NCBI RefSeq assembly: GCF_013184745.1
Contig: NZ_JAATVU010000001.1
Coordinates: 221,759-285,758, forward strand
Source: Mangrovicoccus sp. HB161399
GTDB lineage: Bacteria > Pseudomonadota > Alphaproteobacteria > Rhodobacterales > Rhodobacteraceae
Length of the DNA: 64,000 nt
Direction of reading: 5' to 3'
Part shown: piece by piece, positions 36,901 to 45,955 of the stretch
Layout: each line of letters opens with the position of its first letter
Numbering within the stretch: the first letter of the stretch is position 1
Translations under genes and position numbers: made by a program
Notes under the pieces: generated by a model
What the model was told of the DNA's origin: nothing
The model's database searches: none
What the model saw: the letters and a program-made list of their open reading frames with translations, nothing else

Positions 36901-38478
36901 TTGAAACCGATACGCCTGATTACGGGCTTCGTGACCGTGGGCGGCTGGACGATGGCCAGCCGCCTTCTCGGTTTCGCCCGCGACATCCTGCTGGCCGTCA
37001 TCCTGGGCACGGGCCCGGTCGCCGAGGCCTTCCTCGTGGCCTTCGCCCTGCCCAACATGTTCCGGCGCTTCTTCGCCGAGGGCGCCTTCAACATGGCCTT
37101 CGTGCCGATGTTCTCGAAGCGCGTGGAGGACCCCGAACAGGCCCGCGCCTTCGCGCAGGAGGCCTATTCCGGCCTCGGCTTCGTGCTGATCGTCTTCTCC
37201 GCGGCCGGGGTGGCGCTGATGCCGCTCCTCGTCCTCGCCATGGCGGCGGGCTTCGCCGGCGACATCCGCTTCGAGCTGGCCGTCGAATTCGGCCGGGTCT
37301 GCTTCTTCTACATCCTGTTCATCTCGCTGGCGGCGCTGCTGACCGGCGTGCTGAACGCGATCGGCCATTTCGCGGCAGGCGCCGCGGCGCCGGTGGTGCT
37401 GAACATCATCCTCGTCGCTGCCCTTGCGCTGGCGCAGACCGGGATCATCCCGGTCTCGCCCAAGGCCGAGGAAATCGCCGGGCTCCATGCCGGGCGGATC
37501 CTCGTCTGGGGCGTGCTGGCCGCCGGGATCGGCCAGTTCCTGCTGCTGTGGTGGACGGCGCGGAATTGGGGCTACCGGATGGGGATCACCCGGCCGCGCT
37601 TCAGCCCCGACATGCGCCAGCTGGTGAAGGTCGCGGTGCCCGCCGCGCTGGCTGGGGGCGTGGTGCAGATCAACCTGCTGGTCGGCCGCCAGGTCGCCAG
37701 CTATTTCGACGGCGCAGTCGCCTGGCTGGCCTATGCCGACCGGCTCTACCAGCTGCCCCTCGGCGTGGTCGGCATCGCGGTCGGCGTGGTGCTGCTGCCC
37801 GACCTGTCGCGCCGCCTCGCCGCCGGAGACGACGCCGGCAGCCGCCACGGGCTGAGCCGCGCGGGCGAATTCGCCCTCGCCCTGACCCTGCCCGCCGCGG
37901 TGGCGCTGATCGCCATCCCCGGCCCGCTGGTCTCGGTGCTGTTCCAGCGCGGCGCCTTCGACGCCTCGGACACCGCCGCCACCGCGCTGGCCGTGGCGGT
38001 CTACGGCGCGGGCCTGCCGGCCTTCGTGCTGCAGAAGGTGATGCAGCCGCTCTACTTCGCCCGCGAGGACACCGTCCGCCCGTTCCGCTTCGCACTCTGG
38101 GCGATGGCGATCAACGCCGCCATCGCCATCGGCCTGGCCCCGGTCTTCGGCTTCATCGCCGCCGCCTGGGGCACGACCCTGGCCGGCTGGGGGATGGTCG
38201 GCCTCCTGTGGTGGGGCGCGCGGGACATGGGCGAGGTCGCCCGCTTCGACGACCGGCTGCGCCGCCGCATTCCGCGGCAGGTGCTGGCGAGCCTGATCAT
38301 GGGCGCAGTGCTGATGATCTCCGCCCGGCTGCTCGACGGGATGCTCCATGCCGGCGGGGTGCGCTACATCGCCCTTGCCGCACTGGTGGGCCTCGGCATG
38401 CTGTCCTATGCCGTCGCCTCGCATCTGACGGGCGCCTTCACCCTGCGCGACCTGAAATCGGCGACGCGGCGCGGTTGA
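36901..38478 (+). CDS. murJ: Lipid II flippase MurJ
   Basis: 525 residues starting at TTG 36901, with GAGGAAA just before it. About fourteen membrane helices are evident. MurJ/MviN moves lipid II across the inner membrane for peptidoglycan synthesis. Family hallmarks are the N-terminal SRLLGFARDILLAVILGTG, the RRFFAEGAFNMAFVPMF stretch and a central Arg-bearing helix (NLLVGRQVASYFDGAVAWLAYADRLYQLPLGVVG). It follows glnD by 7 bp and is probably co-transcribed with it, a pairing common in alphaproteobacteria. Confidence 0.96.
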   Translation: MKPIRLITGFVTVGGWTMASRLLGFARDILLAVILGTGPVAEAFLVAFALPNMFRRFFAEGAFNMAFVPMFSKRVEDPEQARAFAQEAYSGLGFVLIVFSAAGVALMPLLVLAMAAGFAGDIRFELAVEFGRVCFFYILFISLAALLTGVLNAIGHFAAGAAAPVVLNIILVAALALAQTGIIPVSPKAEEIAGLHAGRILVWGVLAAGIGQFLLLWWTARNWGYRMGITRPRFSPDMRQLVKVAVPAALAGGVVQINLLVGRQVASYFDGAVAWLAYADRLYQLPLGVVGIAVGVVLLPDLSRRLAAGDDAGSRHGLSRAGEFALALTLPAAVALIAIPGPLVSVLFQRGAFDASDTAATALAVAVYGAGLPAFVLQKVMQPLYFAREDTVRPFRFALWAMAINAAIAIGLAPVFGFIAAAWGTTLAGWGMVGLLWWGARDMGEVARFDDRLRRRIPRQVLASLIMGAVLMISARLLDGMLHAGGVRYIALAALVGLGMLSYAVASHLTGAFTLRDLKSATRRG

Positions 38479-38517
38479 GCCCTTGGGATCCGCGCCCTGC
38501 CCGCTAGATCCTCGGGC

Positions 38518-39522
38518 ATGGCGCCGGTCCTGAGCTTCACCGAGCGGGGCATCTACTGTCCCGCGGGCGATTTCCACATCGACCCCTGGCGGCCCGTCGG
38601 CCGGGCCGTCATCACCCATGGCCATTCCGACCATGCCCGCCCCGGGCACGGCAGCTATCTCTGCACGCCCGAGGCCGCGCCGGTGATCCGCCACCGGCTG
38701 GGCGACATCCGGACCGGAACCCTGCGCTACGGCGAGCCGCGCCGGATCGGCGATGCCACGGTCAGCTTCCATCCCGCGGGCCACCTGCCCGGCTCGGCGC
38801 AGGTGCGGGTCGAGGTGGCGGGCGAGGTCTGGGTCGTCTCCGGCGACTACAAGGTCGAGCCCGACGGGCTGTGCGAGCCGTTCGAGCCGGTGCGCTGCCA
38901 CGCCTTCATCTCGGAATGCACCTTCGGCCTGCCGGTCTTCCGCTGGGCGCCGCAGGCGGAGGTGATGGCGGAAATCGACGCCTGGTGGGCGGAGAACCGC
39001 GCCGCCGGGCGGGCCTCGCTGCTCGGCGCCTACTCTCTGGGCAAGGCGCAGCGGCTGCTGGCCGGGATCGACAGTTCCGCGGGTCCGATCCTGACCCATG
39101 GCGCGGTCGAGGCGACGAACGAGGTGCTGCGGGCCCAAGGCTACCGCCTGCCCGGGACCATCCGCGTCACGCCCGACACCAAGCCGAAGGACCATCCCGG
39201 CGCGCTGGTCATCGCCCCGCCCTCCGCGCTCGGCACGCCCTGGGCGCGGCGCTTCGGCCCGTCCTCGGCAGGCTTCGCCTCGGGCTGGATGCGGCTGCGC
39301 GGGATCCGGCGGCGGCGCGGCATGGACCGCGGCTTCGTGCTCTCGGACCATGCCGACTGGGACGGGCTCAACGCCGCGATCCGCGAGACCGGGGCGGAGC
39401 GGGTTTTCGTCACCCATGGCTACACCGCCGTCTTCCGCCGCTGGCTGGCGGAACGGGGCTATGACGCGGGCGTCGTCGAGACCGAGTTCACCGGCGAGGA
39501 AGCCGGGGAGACAGCAGAATGA
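38518..39522 (+). CDS. Ligase-associated DNA exonuclease (metallo-beta-lactamase fold)
   Basis: 334 residues. The metallo-beta-lactamase metal motif is H34-G-H36-S-D38-H39 (VITHGHSDHA), with PAGHLPGSAQ and SECTFGLP downstream, and VFVTHGYTAVF near the end. It belongs to the beta-CASP-like exonuclease family that travels with an ATP-dependent LigC ligase. Its stop overlaps the ligase start (ATGA), so the two are coupled. The family's usual companions, an Lhr-like helicase and a PdeM nuclease, are not in this window. The pair probably takes part in DNA damage repair such as crosslink tolerance. Confidence 0.92.
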   Translation: MAPVLSFTERGIYCPAGDFHIDPWRPVGRAVITHGHSDHARPGHGSYLCTPEAAPVIRHRLGDIRTGTLRYGEPRRIGDATVSFHPAGHLPGSAQVRVEVAGEVWVVSGDYKVEPDGLCEPFEPVRCHAFISECTFGLPVFRWAPQAEVMAEIDAWWAENRAAGRASLLGAYSLGKAQRLLAGIDSSAGPILTHGAVEATNEVLRAQGYRLPGTIRVTPDTKPKDHPGALVIAPPSALGTPWARRFGPSSAGFASGWMRLRGIRRRRGMDRGFVLSDHADWDGLNAAIRETGAERVFVTHGYTAVFRRWLAERGYDAGVVETEFTGEEAGETAE

Positions 39523-41117
39523 AGCGCTTTGCCCGGCTGTTCGAGACGCTCGACCGCACGACCCGGACCAATGCCAAGACTGCCGTGCTGGCCGCCTACC
39601 TGGCCGAGGCCCCCGAGGCGGACCGGCTCTGGGCGATCGCGCTGCTGTCGGGGCGGCGGCCACGGCGGGCGGTCCCGTCTGCACGGCTGAGGGAATGGGC
39701 GGCGGAACGCGCCGGGCTGCCGCTCTGGCTGGTGGAGGAAGCCTATCCGGTGGTGGGCGATCTTGCCGAGACGATTTCGCTCATCCTGCCGCCGCCTCTC
39801 CGCGCCGCGGAGCGGCCGCTGTCGGACTGGATGGACTGGATCGAGACCCTGCGCCCGCTGGAGGAGGGGGCGCGCAAGGCCGAAGTCCTGGCAGCCTGGG
39901 ACGGAATGGCGGCGGAGGACCGGCTGGTCTTCAACAAGCTGCTGACGGGGGGCTTCCGGGTCGGCGTCAGCCAGAAGCTCGTCACCCGCGCGCTGGCGGA
40001 GGCGACCGGCATCGAGGAGCCGCGGCTGGCGCACCGGCTGATGGGCGACTGGACGCCCGCCACGACAAGCTATGCCAAGCTGGTCCTGTCGAACGACCCC
40101 GGTGACGATCTCAGCCGCCCCTATCCGTTCTGCCTGGCCCATCCGCTGGAAGACCCGGCCGACAGCTTGGGCGATCCGGGCGGCTGGCTGGCCGAGTGGA
40201 AATGGGACGGCATCCGCGGCCAGCTGATCCGGCGCGGCGGCGAGCTATATCTCTGGAGCCGCGGGGAGGAGCTGATCACCCCCCGCTTCCCCGATTTCGC
40301 GCCGCTGCTCGACTTCCTGCCCGATGGCACGGTTATCGACGGCGAAATCCTCGCCTGGGACCGTCCGGAGAACCAGCCCCTGCCCTTCGCGCAGCTGCAG
40401 AAGCGGATCGGACGCAAGACCGTGCCGAAGAAGCTGCTGGCGGAGGCGCCCGCCCGGATGCTGGCCTATGACCTGCTGGAACGGGACGGCGCCGACCTGC
40501 GCGGCCGGCCGCTTTCCGAACGCCGCGCCGGGCTGGATGCGCTTCTCGCCGGACTGCCGCCCGAAGCGCCGCTCGGACCGTCGCCGCTGGAACCCATCGC
40601 CTCTTGGAACGCGCTGGCCGGAACCCGCGCCACGGCGCGGGAGCGCCGCGCCGAGGGGCTGATGCTGAAGCGCGCCGGCAGCCCCTACCACGCGGGCCGC
40701 AGGCGCGGAGACTGGTGGAAATGGAAGCTGGAGCCGCTGACCGTCGACGCCGTGATGATCTATGCGCAATCGGGGCACGGGCGGCGGGCGAACCTCTTCA
40801 CCGATTTCACCTTCGCCGTGCACGACGGCGCAGACCTCGTGCCCTTCGCCAAGGCCTATTCCGGGCTGACCGACGCGGAATTCGCGCAGATCACCCGATG
40901 GGTGCAGAAGAACACGCTGCAGCGCTTCGGGCCGGTGCGGCAGGTGGCGCCGGAGCTGGTCTTCGAGATCGCCTTCGAGGGCATCCAGGCCAGCCCCCGC
41001 CACAGATCCGGGATCGCCCTGCGCTTCCCCCGGATGGCGCGCTGGCGGCAGGACAAGCCCGCGGCAGAGGCGAACACGCTGGCCGACCTGCAGGAGCTGC
41101 TGCGCCTCTACGGCTGA
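39519..41117 (+). CDS. ATP-dependent DNA ligase, cisplatin-damage-response type (LigC-like)
   Basis: 532 residues. An N-terminal DNA-binding domain (about 1-190) is followed by the nucleotidyltransferase with the adenylation lysine K228 in WKWDG, then motif III (LAYDLLERDG) and IV/V (EGLMLKRAGSPY, WWKWKLEPL), and an OB-fold C-terminal domain. It seals nicks using ATP, unlike the NAD-dependent replicative LigA. The tight overlap with the exonuclease gene supports joint action. Downstream, 116 bp of AT-richer DNA carries the promoter of the next gene. Confidence 0.93.
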   Translation: MKRFARLFETLDRTTRTNAKTAVLAAYLAEAPEADRLWAIALLSGRRPRRAVPSARLREWAAERAGLPLWLVEEAYPVVGDLAETISLILPPPLRAAERPLSDWMDWIETLRPLEEGARKAEVLAAWDGMAAEDRLVFNKLLTGGFRVGVSQKLVTRALAEATGIEEPRLAHRLMGDWTPATTSYAKLVLSNDPGDDLSRPYPFCLAHPLEDPADSLGDPGGWLAEWKWDGIRGQLIRRGGELYLWSRGEELITPRFPDFAPLLDFLPDGTVIDGEILAWDRPENQPLPFAQLQKRIGRKTVPKKLLAEAPARMLAYDLLERDGADLRGRPLSERRAGLDALLAGLPPEAPLGPSPLEPIASWNALAGTRATARERRAEGLMLKRAGSPYHAGRRRGDWWKWKLEPLTVDAVMIYAQSGHGRRANLFTDFTFAVHDGADLVPFAKAYSGLTDAEFAQITRWVQKNTLQRFGPVRQVAPELVFEIAFEGIQASPRHRSGIALRFPRMARWRQDKPAAEANTLADLQELLRLYG

Positions 41118-41233
41118 GTCGCGCCCCGGATCCGCGTGAAAACCGCGACTTTAGGATGATTGATATTCAGTTAATTGCAACCAAAGGTGGAGGAAAACTG
41201 GAAAAAATAAACGACCAATTGGGAGGATTGGAC
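41118..41233 (+). promoter_or_regulatory. Leader and promoter region of the sugar dehydrogenase operon
   Basis: A short AT-rich spacer (for example GATTGATATTCAGTTAATTG) ends in GGGAGGA 6 bases before the ATG at 41234. This is the best ribosome site in the neighbourhood, and the base change suggests a dedicated promoter. Confidence 0.5.
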
Positions 41234-42496
41234 ATGAAGAAAACGGCACTGCTGACCGCGGCTGCCGCGCTGGCGGGTTCCACCGTTCTGGCGCAGCAAG
41301 TCCCCGACAACCTGGAAAAGCTGTCGAATTTCCAGTCGACCGGGACCACGGAGTTCACCTATGTGGAACAGGGCGGCGACTATGCCGAGGGGATCAAGCG
41401 CAACCTCGAGCGCATCAAGCTGCCCGACGGGTTCAAGATCAGCCTCTATGCCGTGGTGCCGGATGCGCGCCACATGGCGGTCGGCCCGCAGGGCATCGTC
41501 ACCTTCGTCGGCACGCGCAAGGACAAGGTCTGGTCGGTGACAGACCGCAACAAGGACCGCGTGGCCGACGAGGTGAAGGACTTCGCGCCCTCGCTGCAAT
41601 TCTCGATCCCGAACGGTCCCTGCGTCTCCGATGACGGCTTCCTCTACATCGCCGAGCAGAACCGCGTGCTGGTCTTCCCGGCGGCCGAGTTCTTCTATGA
41701 AAGCCCGGACGTCGCCGCGTTCAACGTGGTCAAGAAGGGCGACCTGATCCCGGTCGAGGAGGAAAGCTTCAACCACACCGCGCGGGTCTGCAAGATCGGG
41801 CCGGACGGCAAGATCTACATCTCGCTGGGCCAGCCCTTCAACGTGCCCGCCCCGGAGAAGCTGGACCTCTACGCCAAGGAAGGCATCGGCGGGATCATCC
41901 GCATCAACCAGGACGGCACCGGGCGCGAGGTCTTCACCCGCGGCATCCGCAACTCGGTCGGGCATGACTTCCATCCCGTTTCGGGCGAGCTCTGGTTCAC
42001 CGACAACCAGGTCGACGGCATGGGCGACGACATCCCGCCGGGCGAGCTGAACCGCCAGACCGCCATGGGCCAGAATTTCGGCTTCCCCTGGTACGGCGGC
42101 GGCTCGGTCCGCACCAACGAGTACAAGGACCAGGAGCCGCCCGCGGACGCCGTCATGCCGGTCACCGAAATGACCGCCCATGCCGCCGATCTGGGGATGA
42201 GCTTCTACACCGGCAGCCAGTTCCCGGACAAGTACAGGAACGCGATCTTCTCGGCCCAGCACGGGTCCTGGAACCGCACCGAGCCGGTCGGCGCCAGGAT
42301 CATGGTGACCTATACCGGCGAGGGTTCTGACCCCGACGATTTCCGCACCGAGGTCTTCGCCGATGGCTGGATCGACGAGAACGGCGAGTATCTCGGCCGG
42401 CCGGTGGACGTGGCGCAGCTGCGCGACGGCTCGATCCTGGTCTCCGACGACCTCGCGGGGGCGCTCTACCGCATCTCCTACGAGCCTGCCCAGTGA
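41234..42496 (+). CDS. PQQ-dependent sugar/sorbosone dehydrogenase, periplasmic
   Basis: 420 residues. A Sec signal peptide with cleavage after TVLA (near residue 20) is followed by a six-bladed beta-propeller of the soluble glucose dehydrogenase (GSDH/sorbosone dehydrogenase) type: GPQGIVTFVGTR, GFLYIAEQNRVLVF, RGIRNSVGHDFHPVSGELWFTDNQ, and FSAQHGSWNRTEPVGARIM. Such enzymes oxidise sugars in the periplasm with PQQ and Ca2+. The dihaem cytochrome gene overlaps its stop (GTGA), and the cytochrome is the natural electron acceptor. Substrate is unknown; no PQQ biosynthesis genes occur in the window. Confidence 0.86.
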   Translation: MKKTALLTAAAALAGSTVLAQQVPDNLEKLSNFQSTGTTEFTYVEQGGDYAEGIKRNLERIKLPDGFKISLYAVVPDARHMAVGPQGIVTFVGTRKDKVWSVTDRNKDRVADEVKDFAPSLQFSIPNGPCVSDDGFLYIAEQNRVLVFPAAEFFYESPDVAAFNVVKKGDLIPVEEESFNHTARVCKIGPDGKIYISLGQPFNVPAPEKLDLYAKEGIGGIIRINQDGTGREVFTRGIRNSVGHDFHPVSGELWFTDNQVDGMGDDIPPGELNRQTAMGQNFGFPWYGGGSVRTNEYKDQEPPADAVMPVTEMTAHAADLGMSFYTGSQFPDKYRNAIFSAQHGSWNRTEPVGARIMVTYTGEGSDPDDFRTEVFADGWIDENGEYLGRPVDVAQLRDGSILVSDDLAGALYRISYEPAQ

Positions 42497-43083
42497 TCCG
42501 GGCAGCTCTCATCGTCCTGGGCGGGGTTTTCCTCGCCCAGGCGGCTTCCGCGCAGGACGGCGACGGCGGCGACCCGGAAGCGGGCCGCAAGGTTGCCGGG
42601 ATGTGCCGCACCTGCCACGGGCTGGAAGGCTATGCCAAGATCCCGATCGCCCCGCATATCGGCGGCGAACCGGCCAGCTACCTGCGCCGCCAGCTGGACG
42701 CGTTCCGGGCCGGCAGCCGCGAGCACGAGATGATGACCATCGTCGCCAAGGGGCTGAGCGACCAGCAGGTGCTGGACGTCACCGCCTGGTATGCATCCCA
42801 GGACGCCACCGCGCAGCTGACCGCCGATCCCTCTGGCGCGCCCGAGCTCTGCTCGTCCTGCCACGGGGTGGACGGCATCGCCATCACGCCCGACGCGCCG
42901 AACCTGGCGAACGAGACGGCGATGTATGTCGACACCCAGCTGAAGGCCTTCCGCATCGGCAAGCGCCAGAGCGAGATCATGGGACCGATCGCCGAAGGCC
43001 TGAGCGACGAGGAGATCCGCGCCGCCGCCGACTGGTATGCGGGCGTCAAGCTGACGGTGAAGTCCCCGCAGCCTGCCAACTAG
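42493..43083 (+). CDS. Dihaem cytochrome c, periplasmic
   Basis: 196 residues from a GTG that overlaps the stop of the dehydrogenase gene. A signal peptide ends at ASA (about residue 20). Two CxxCH haem sites are present, C38-RT-C41-H42 and C120-SS-C123-H124, each in a domain of about 90 residues, with methionines available as sixth ligands. The two domains repeat the same layout (LxxQLxAFRxGxR), like cytochromes c4. It most probably takes electrons from the PQQ dehydrogenase and passes them to the respiratory chain. Confidence 0.92.
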   Translation: MIRAALIVLGGVFLAQAASAQDGDGGDPEAGRKVAGMCRTCHGLEGYAKIPIAPHIGGEPASYLRRQLDAFRAGSREHEMMTIVAKGLSDQQVLDVTAWYASQDATAQLTADPSGAPELCSSCHGVDGIAITPDAPNLANETAMYVDTQLKAFRIGKRQSEIMGPIAEGLSDEEIRAAADWYAGVKLTVKSPQPAN

Positions 43084-43161
43084 GCATGTTTCCTGCACAC
43101 GGGTTGAACCCCGGCCATGGCCGGTCTTACATACCCTCCAGCATTTAGCAGGAGAGACCGC

Positions 43162-44982
43162 ATGCAGCTTGCCCGACCCGTCTTCGACGCGAACGCGCCC
43201 GCCGGGGCCGATGGCCTCGGCAACCTGCCCGACTGGGACCTGACGGATCTCTATCCCGCCCCCGACTCTCCCGAATTCGCCGCCGACATGGAGAAGCTCG
43301 AAGCGCTCTGCGCCAGCTTCGCCGAGGATTACGCGGGCAAGCTCGACACGCTCGACGCCGCCGGCCTGCTGCGCGCGGTGGAGCGCGACGAGGAGCTGTC
43401 GACCATCGCCGGCCGGCTGATGTCCTATGCCGGGCTGCGCTACTACCAGTGCACCGTGGATTCCGAGCGCGCCAAGTTCATGGCCGATGCCCAGGACCGC
43501 ATCACCACCATGACCGCGCAGCTGGTGTTCTGGTCGCTGGAGCTGAACCGCATCGACGACGCCAAGCTGGCCGCGATGTTCAAGGAAAGCGACGGCCTCG
43601 CCCGCTACAAGCCGATCTTCGACCGGCTGCGCGCGATGAAGCCCTACCAGCTGTCGGACGAGCTGGAGCAGTTCCTGCATGACCAGTCCGCGGTCGGCGC
43701 CGCGGCCTGGAACCGGCTGTTCGACGAGACCATCGCCGGGCTGGAATTCACCATCGACGGCGAGCCGCGCTCGCTGGAGGCCACGCTCGACCTGCTCAGC
43801 GAGCAGGACCGGTCGAAGCGCGAGGCCGGCGCCCGCGAGATCGCCCGCGTCTTCGGCGAGAATGTCCGCACCTTCGCCCGCGTGCACAACACGCTGGCCA
43901 AGGAAAAGGAGATCGAGGACCGCTGGCGCAAGATGCCGACCGCGCAGACCGGCCGCCACCTGTCCAACCATGTCGAGCCCGAGGTGGTCGAGGCGCTGCG
44001 CAATGCCGTGGTCGCCGCCTATCCGAAGCTGTCTCACCGCTACTATGCGCTGAAGGCGAAATGGCTCGGCCTCGACACGCTGCAGGTCTGGGACCGCAAC
44101 GCGCCTCTGCCGATGGAATCGGACCGCAAGGTCGGCTGGGAAGAGGCCAGGAAGACCGTTCTGGATGCCTATGCCGGCTTCGATCCGAAGATGGCCGAGA
44201 TCGCCGCGCCGTTCTTCGAGAAGGGCTGGATCGACGCGGGCGTGAAGCCGGGCAAGGCGCCGGGGGCCTTCGCGCATCCGACCGTCACCACCGTGCATCC
44301 CTATGTGATGCTGAACTACCTGGGCAAGCCGCGGGACGTGATGACCCTGGCGCATGAGCTGGGCCACGGTGTCCACCAGGTTCTGGCGGCGGACCAGGGC
44401 GAGCTCCTGAGCTCGACGCCCCTGACCCTGGCCGAGACCGCTTCGGTCTTCGGCGAGATGCTGACCTTCCGCGCGCTCTTGGAGAAGGCCGCAACCAAGG
44501 AAGAGCGCCGGGTGATGCTGGCCGGCAAGGTCGAGGACATGATCAACACGGTCGTGCGCCAGATCGCCTTCTACGATTTCGAGTGCAAGCTCCACGCCGC
44601 GCGGCGCGAGGGCGAGCTGACCCCGGACGACATCAGCGCGCTGTGGATGAGCGTCCAGGCCGAAAGCCTCGGCCCGGTCTTCGAGTTCATGGAGGGCTAC
44701 GAGGTCTTCTGGGCCTATATCCCGCATTTCGTCCACTCGCCCTTCTACGTCTATGCCTATGCCTTCGGCGACGGGCTGGTGAACGCGCTCTATGCCGTCT
44801 ACGAGGAAGGCGACGCGGATTTCCAGGCGAAGTATTTCGAGATGCTCAAGGCGGGCGGCTCGAAGCACCACAAGGAGCTTCTGGCGCCCTTCGGGCTCGA
44901 TGCTTCGGACCCGGCCTTCTGGGACAAGGGCCTGTCGATGATCTCGGGCATGATCGACGAGCTGGAGGCGATGGAGGACTGA
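43162..44982 (+). CDS. pepF: Oligoendopeptidase F, M3 family
   Basis: 606 residues from ATG 43162 with AGGAGAG upstream. It is a cytoplasmic zinc metallopeptidase that cleaves short peptides. The zinc motif is HELGH (398-402), and the third ligand Glu lies about 25 residues later in ETASVFGEML. The N-terminal M3 helical domain and the C-terminal YAFGDGLVNALY are typical. A strong Rho-independent terminator follows, then about 0.9 kb without genes. Confidence 0.94.
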   Translation: MQLARPVFDANAPAGADGLGNLPDWDLTDLYPAPDSPEFAADMEKLEALCASFAEDYAGKLDTLDAAGLLRAVERDEELSTIAGRLMSYAGLRYYQCTVDSERAKFMADAQDRITTMTAQLVFWSLELNRIDDAKLAAMFKESDGLARYKPIFDRLRAMKPYQLSDELEQFLHDQSAVGAAAWNRLFDETIAGLEFTIDGEPRSLEATLDLLSEQDRSKREAGAREIARVFGENVRTFARVHNTLAKEKEIEDRWRKMPTAQTGRHLSNHVEPEVVEALRNAVVAAYPKLSHRYYALKAKWLGLDTLQVWDRNAPLPMESDRKVGWEEARKTVLDAYAGFDPKMAEIAAPFFEKGWIDAGVKPGKAPGAFAHPTVTTVHPYVMLNYLGKPRDVMTLAHELGHGVHQVLAADQGELLSSTPLTLAETASVFGEMLTFRALLEKAATKEERRVMLAGKVEDMINTVVRQIAFYDFECKLHAARREGELTPDDISALWMSVQAESLGPVFEFMEGYEVFWAYIPHFVHSPFYVYAYAFGDGLVNALYAVYEEGDADFQAKYFEMLKAGGSKHHKELLAPFGLDASDPAFWDKGLSMISGMIDELEAMED

Positions 44983-45006
44983 TCCATCACGTTTCCTGCG
45001 GATCGA

Positions 45007-45033
45007 GGACCGGCGCCCTGCGCCGGTCCTTTT
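45007..45033 (+). terminator. Rho-independent terminator of pepF
   Basis: GGACCGGCGC (45007-45016) pairs perfectly with GCGCCGGTCC (45020-45029) around a 3-nt loop, followed by TTTT and CGTTT. It starts 24 bp after the pepF stop. Confidence 0.92.
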
Positions 45034-45955
45034 CGTTTGGCTTCAGGCGTCGCGCGGAACGGCCCCGTTCATCACCTGGCCGCTGCGGACGGAAGGCCGG
45101 ATCGCCGGCCTCGCGGTCACGGCCCGAGGGCGCGACCCATCGGGAACGGCGCGCCGACCCATCGCCGCAGCGCCGGCCGGACCCCGGACGCAACCGAACG
45201 CCGGTTTCCCGCGGGGAGGATACCACCGGCCGGACCTGCGAAAGGACCCGCGAAAGGGGGCCACTTCGCTCCCTTGCCGCAGCGATGGCACGCCCGGAGC
45301 CAGTTTGGCCGGCAGCGGCTGCGGCATCCCCAGTCCCGGGGCGGAAAGAAGGACCTGCGGCATGGCAGGCAGGCGGCGGACCCGGGCGGACACCGCTTCC
45401 GCTTTGCGGCGGGCCTGTGACCCGGGCGAACCATTCGCCGGAGGGCGCCGGGAAGTCGGCCCTTTCCCGTTCGCCGGGATGCCGGAAGGCGCACGGCCCG
45501 GCCGGCGACAGGCGGAACGGCATTTTCCGGATGGATTTGGTTGGAGACAGGCGCGATGCCGGGCGCCCGGTCGCCGGCCGCCATTGCGACCGCAGACCAC
45601 CTGCCGACTGGCATCGCCACCATGGCCGCCGCTTCGCGCCGGAAGAAGGGCCCTTCCAAAGGCGGGCAAATGGCCAATCTGGACCGGAACCGTCTTGCCA
45701 TGGCCGCAGACCCATGCGAGTCTGGCAGACCATCCGCCGGGCGGCGCCGGGAGCCAAAGCTATCCCGTTTGCCGCAAGACCGGATGGCACAGGGCCCGGC
45801 CGATGATCCGCAGAGCGGCATGGTCCGGCTCTGCTTCGCGGCAGGGACGCAAAGCAGATCGTCCGGGCGCAGCGGATTGCCGGCCTGGATGGCACCTGCG
45901 GAACAGCGGCATCGCGACGGTAGCGCGACTCTCCGGCCGCCGCCCGGCCGCGGGA
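45034..45955. other. Gene-poor GC-rich stretch between pepF and the DUF1217 gene
   Basis: About 920 bp with no credible protein: frames are open by composition only and lack family motifs or ribosome sites. It contains at least one imperfect direct repeat of about 75 bp (around 45429-45503 and 45724-45799) that shares blocks such as CGCCGGGCGGCGCCGGGA-like sequence and GGCCCGGCCG. Its texture resembles 9077-10065. It may be a decayed gene, a family of small dispersed repeats, or a non-coding RNA locus. Confidence 0.5.

Noticed and set aside
34062..37094. A very long open frame on the minus strand opposite glnD
   Set aside because: It is the antisense shadow of a GC-rich gene: His/Val/Asp-rich with no family motif, and glnD on the plus strand has full domain support.
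36838..39684. Long minus-strand open frame opposite murJ and the exonuclease gene
   Set aside because: Gly/Arg/Gln-rich composition, spans two well-supported genes, and has no recognisable domain.
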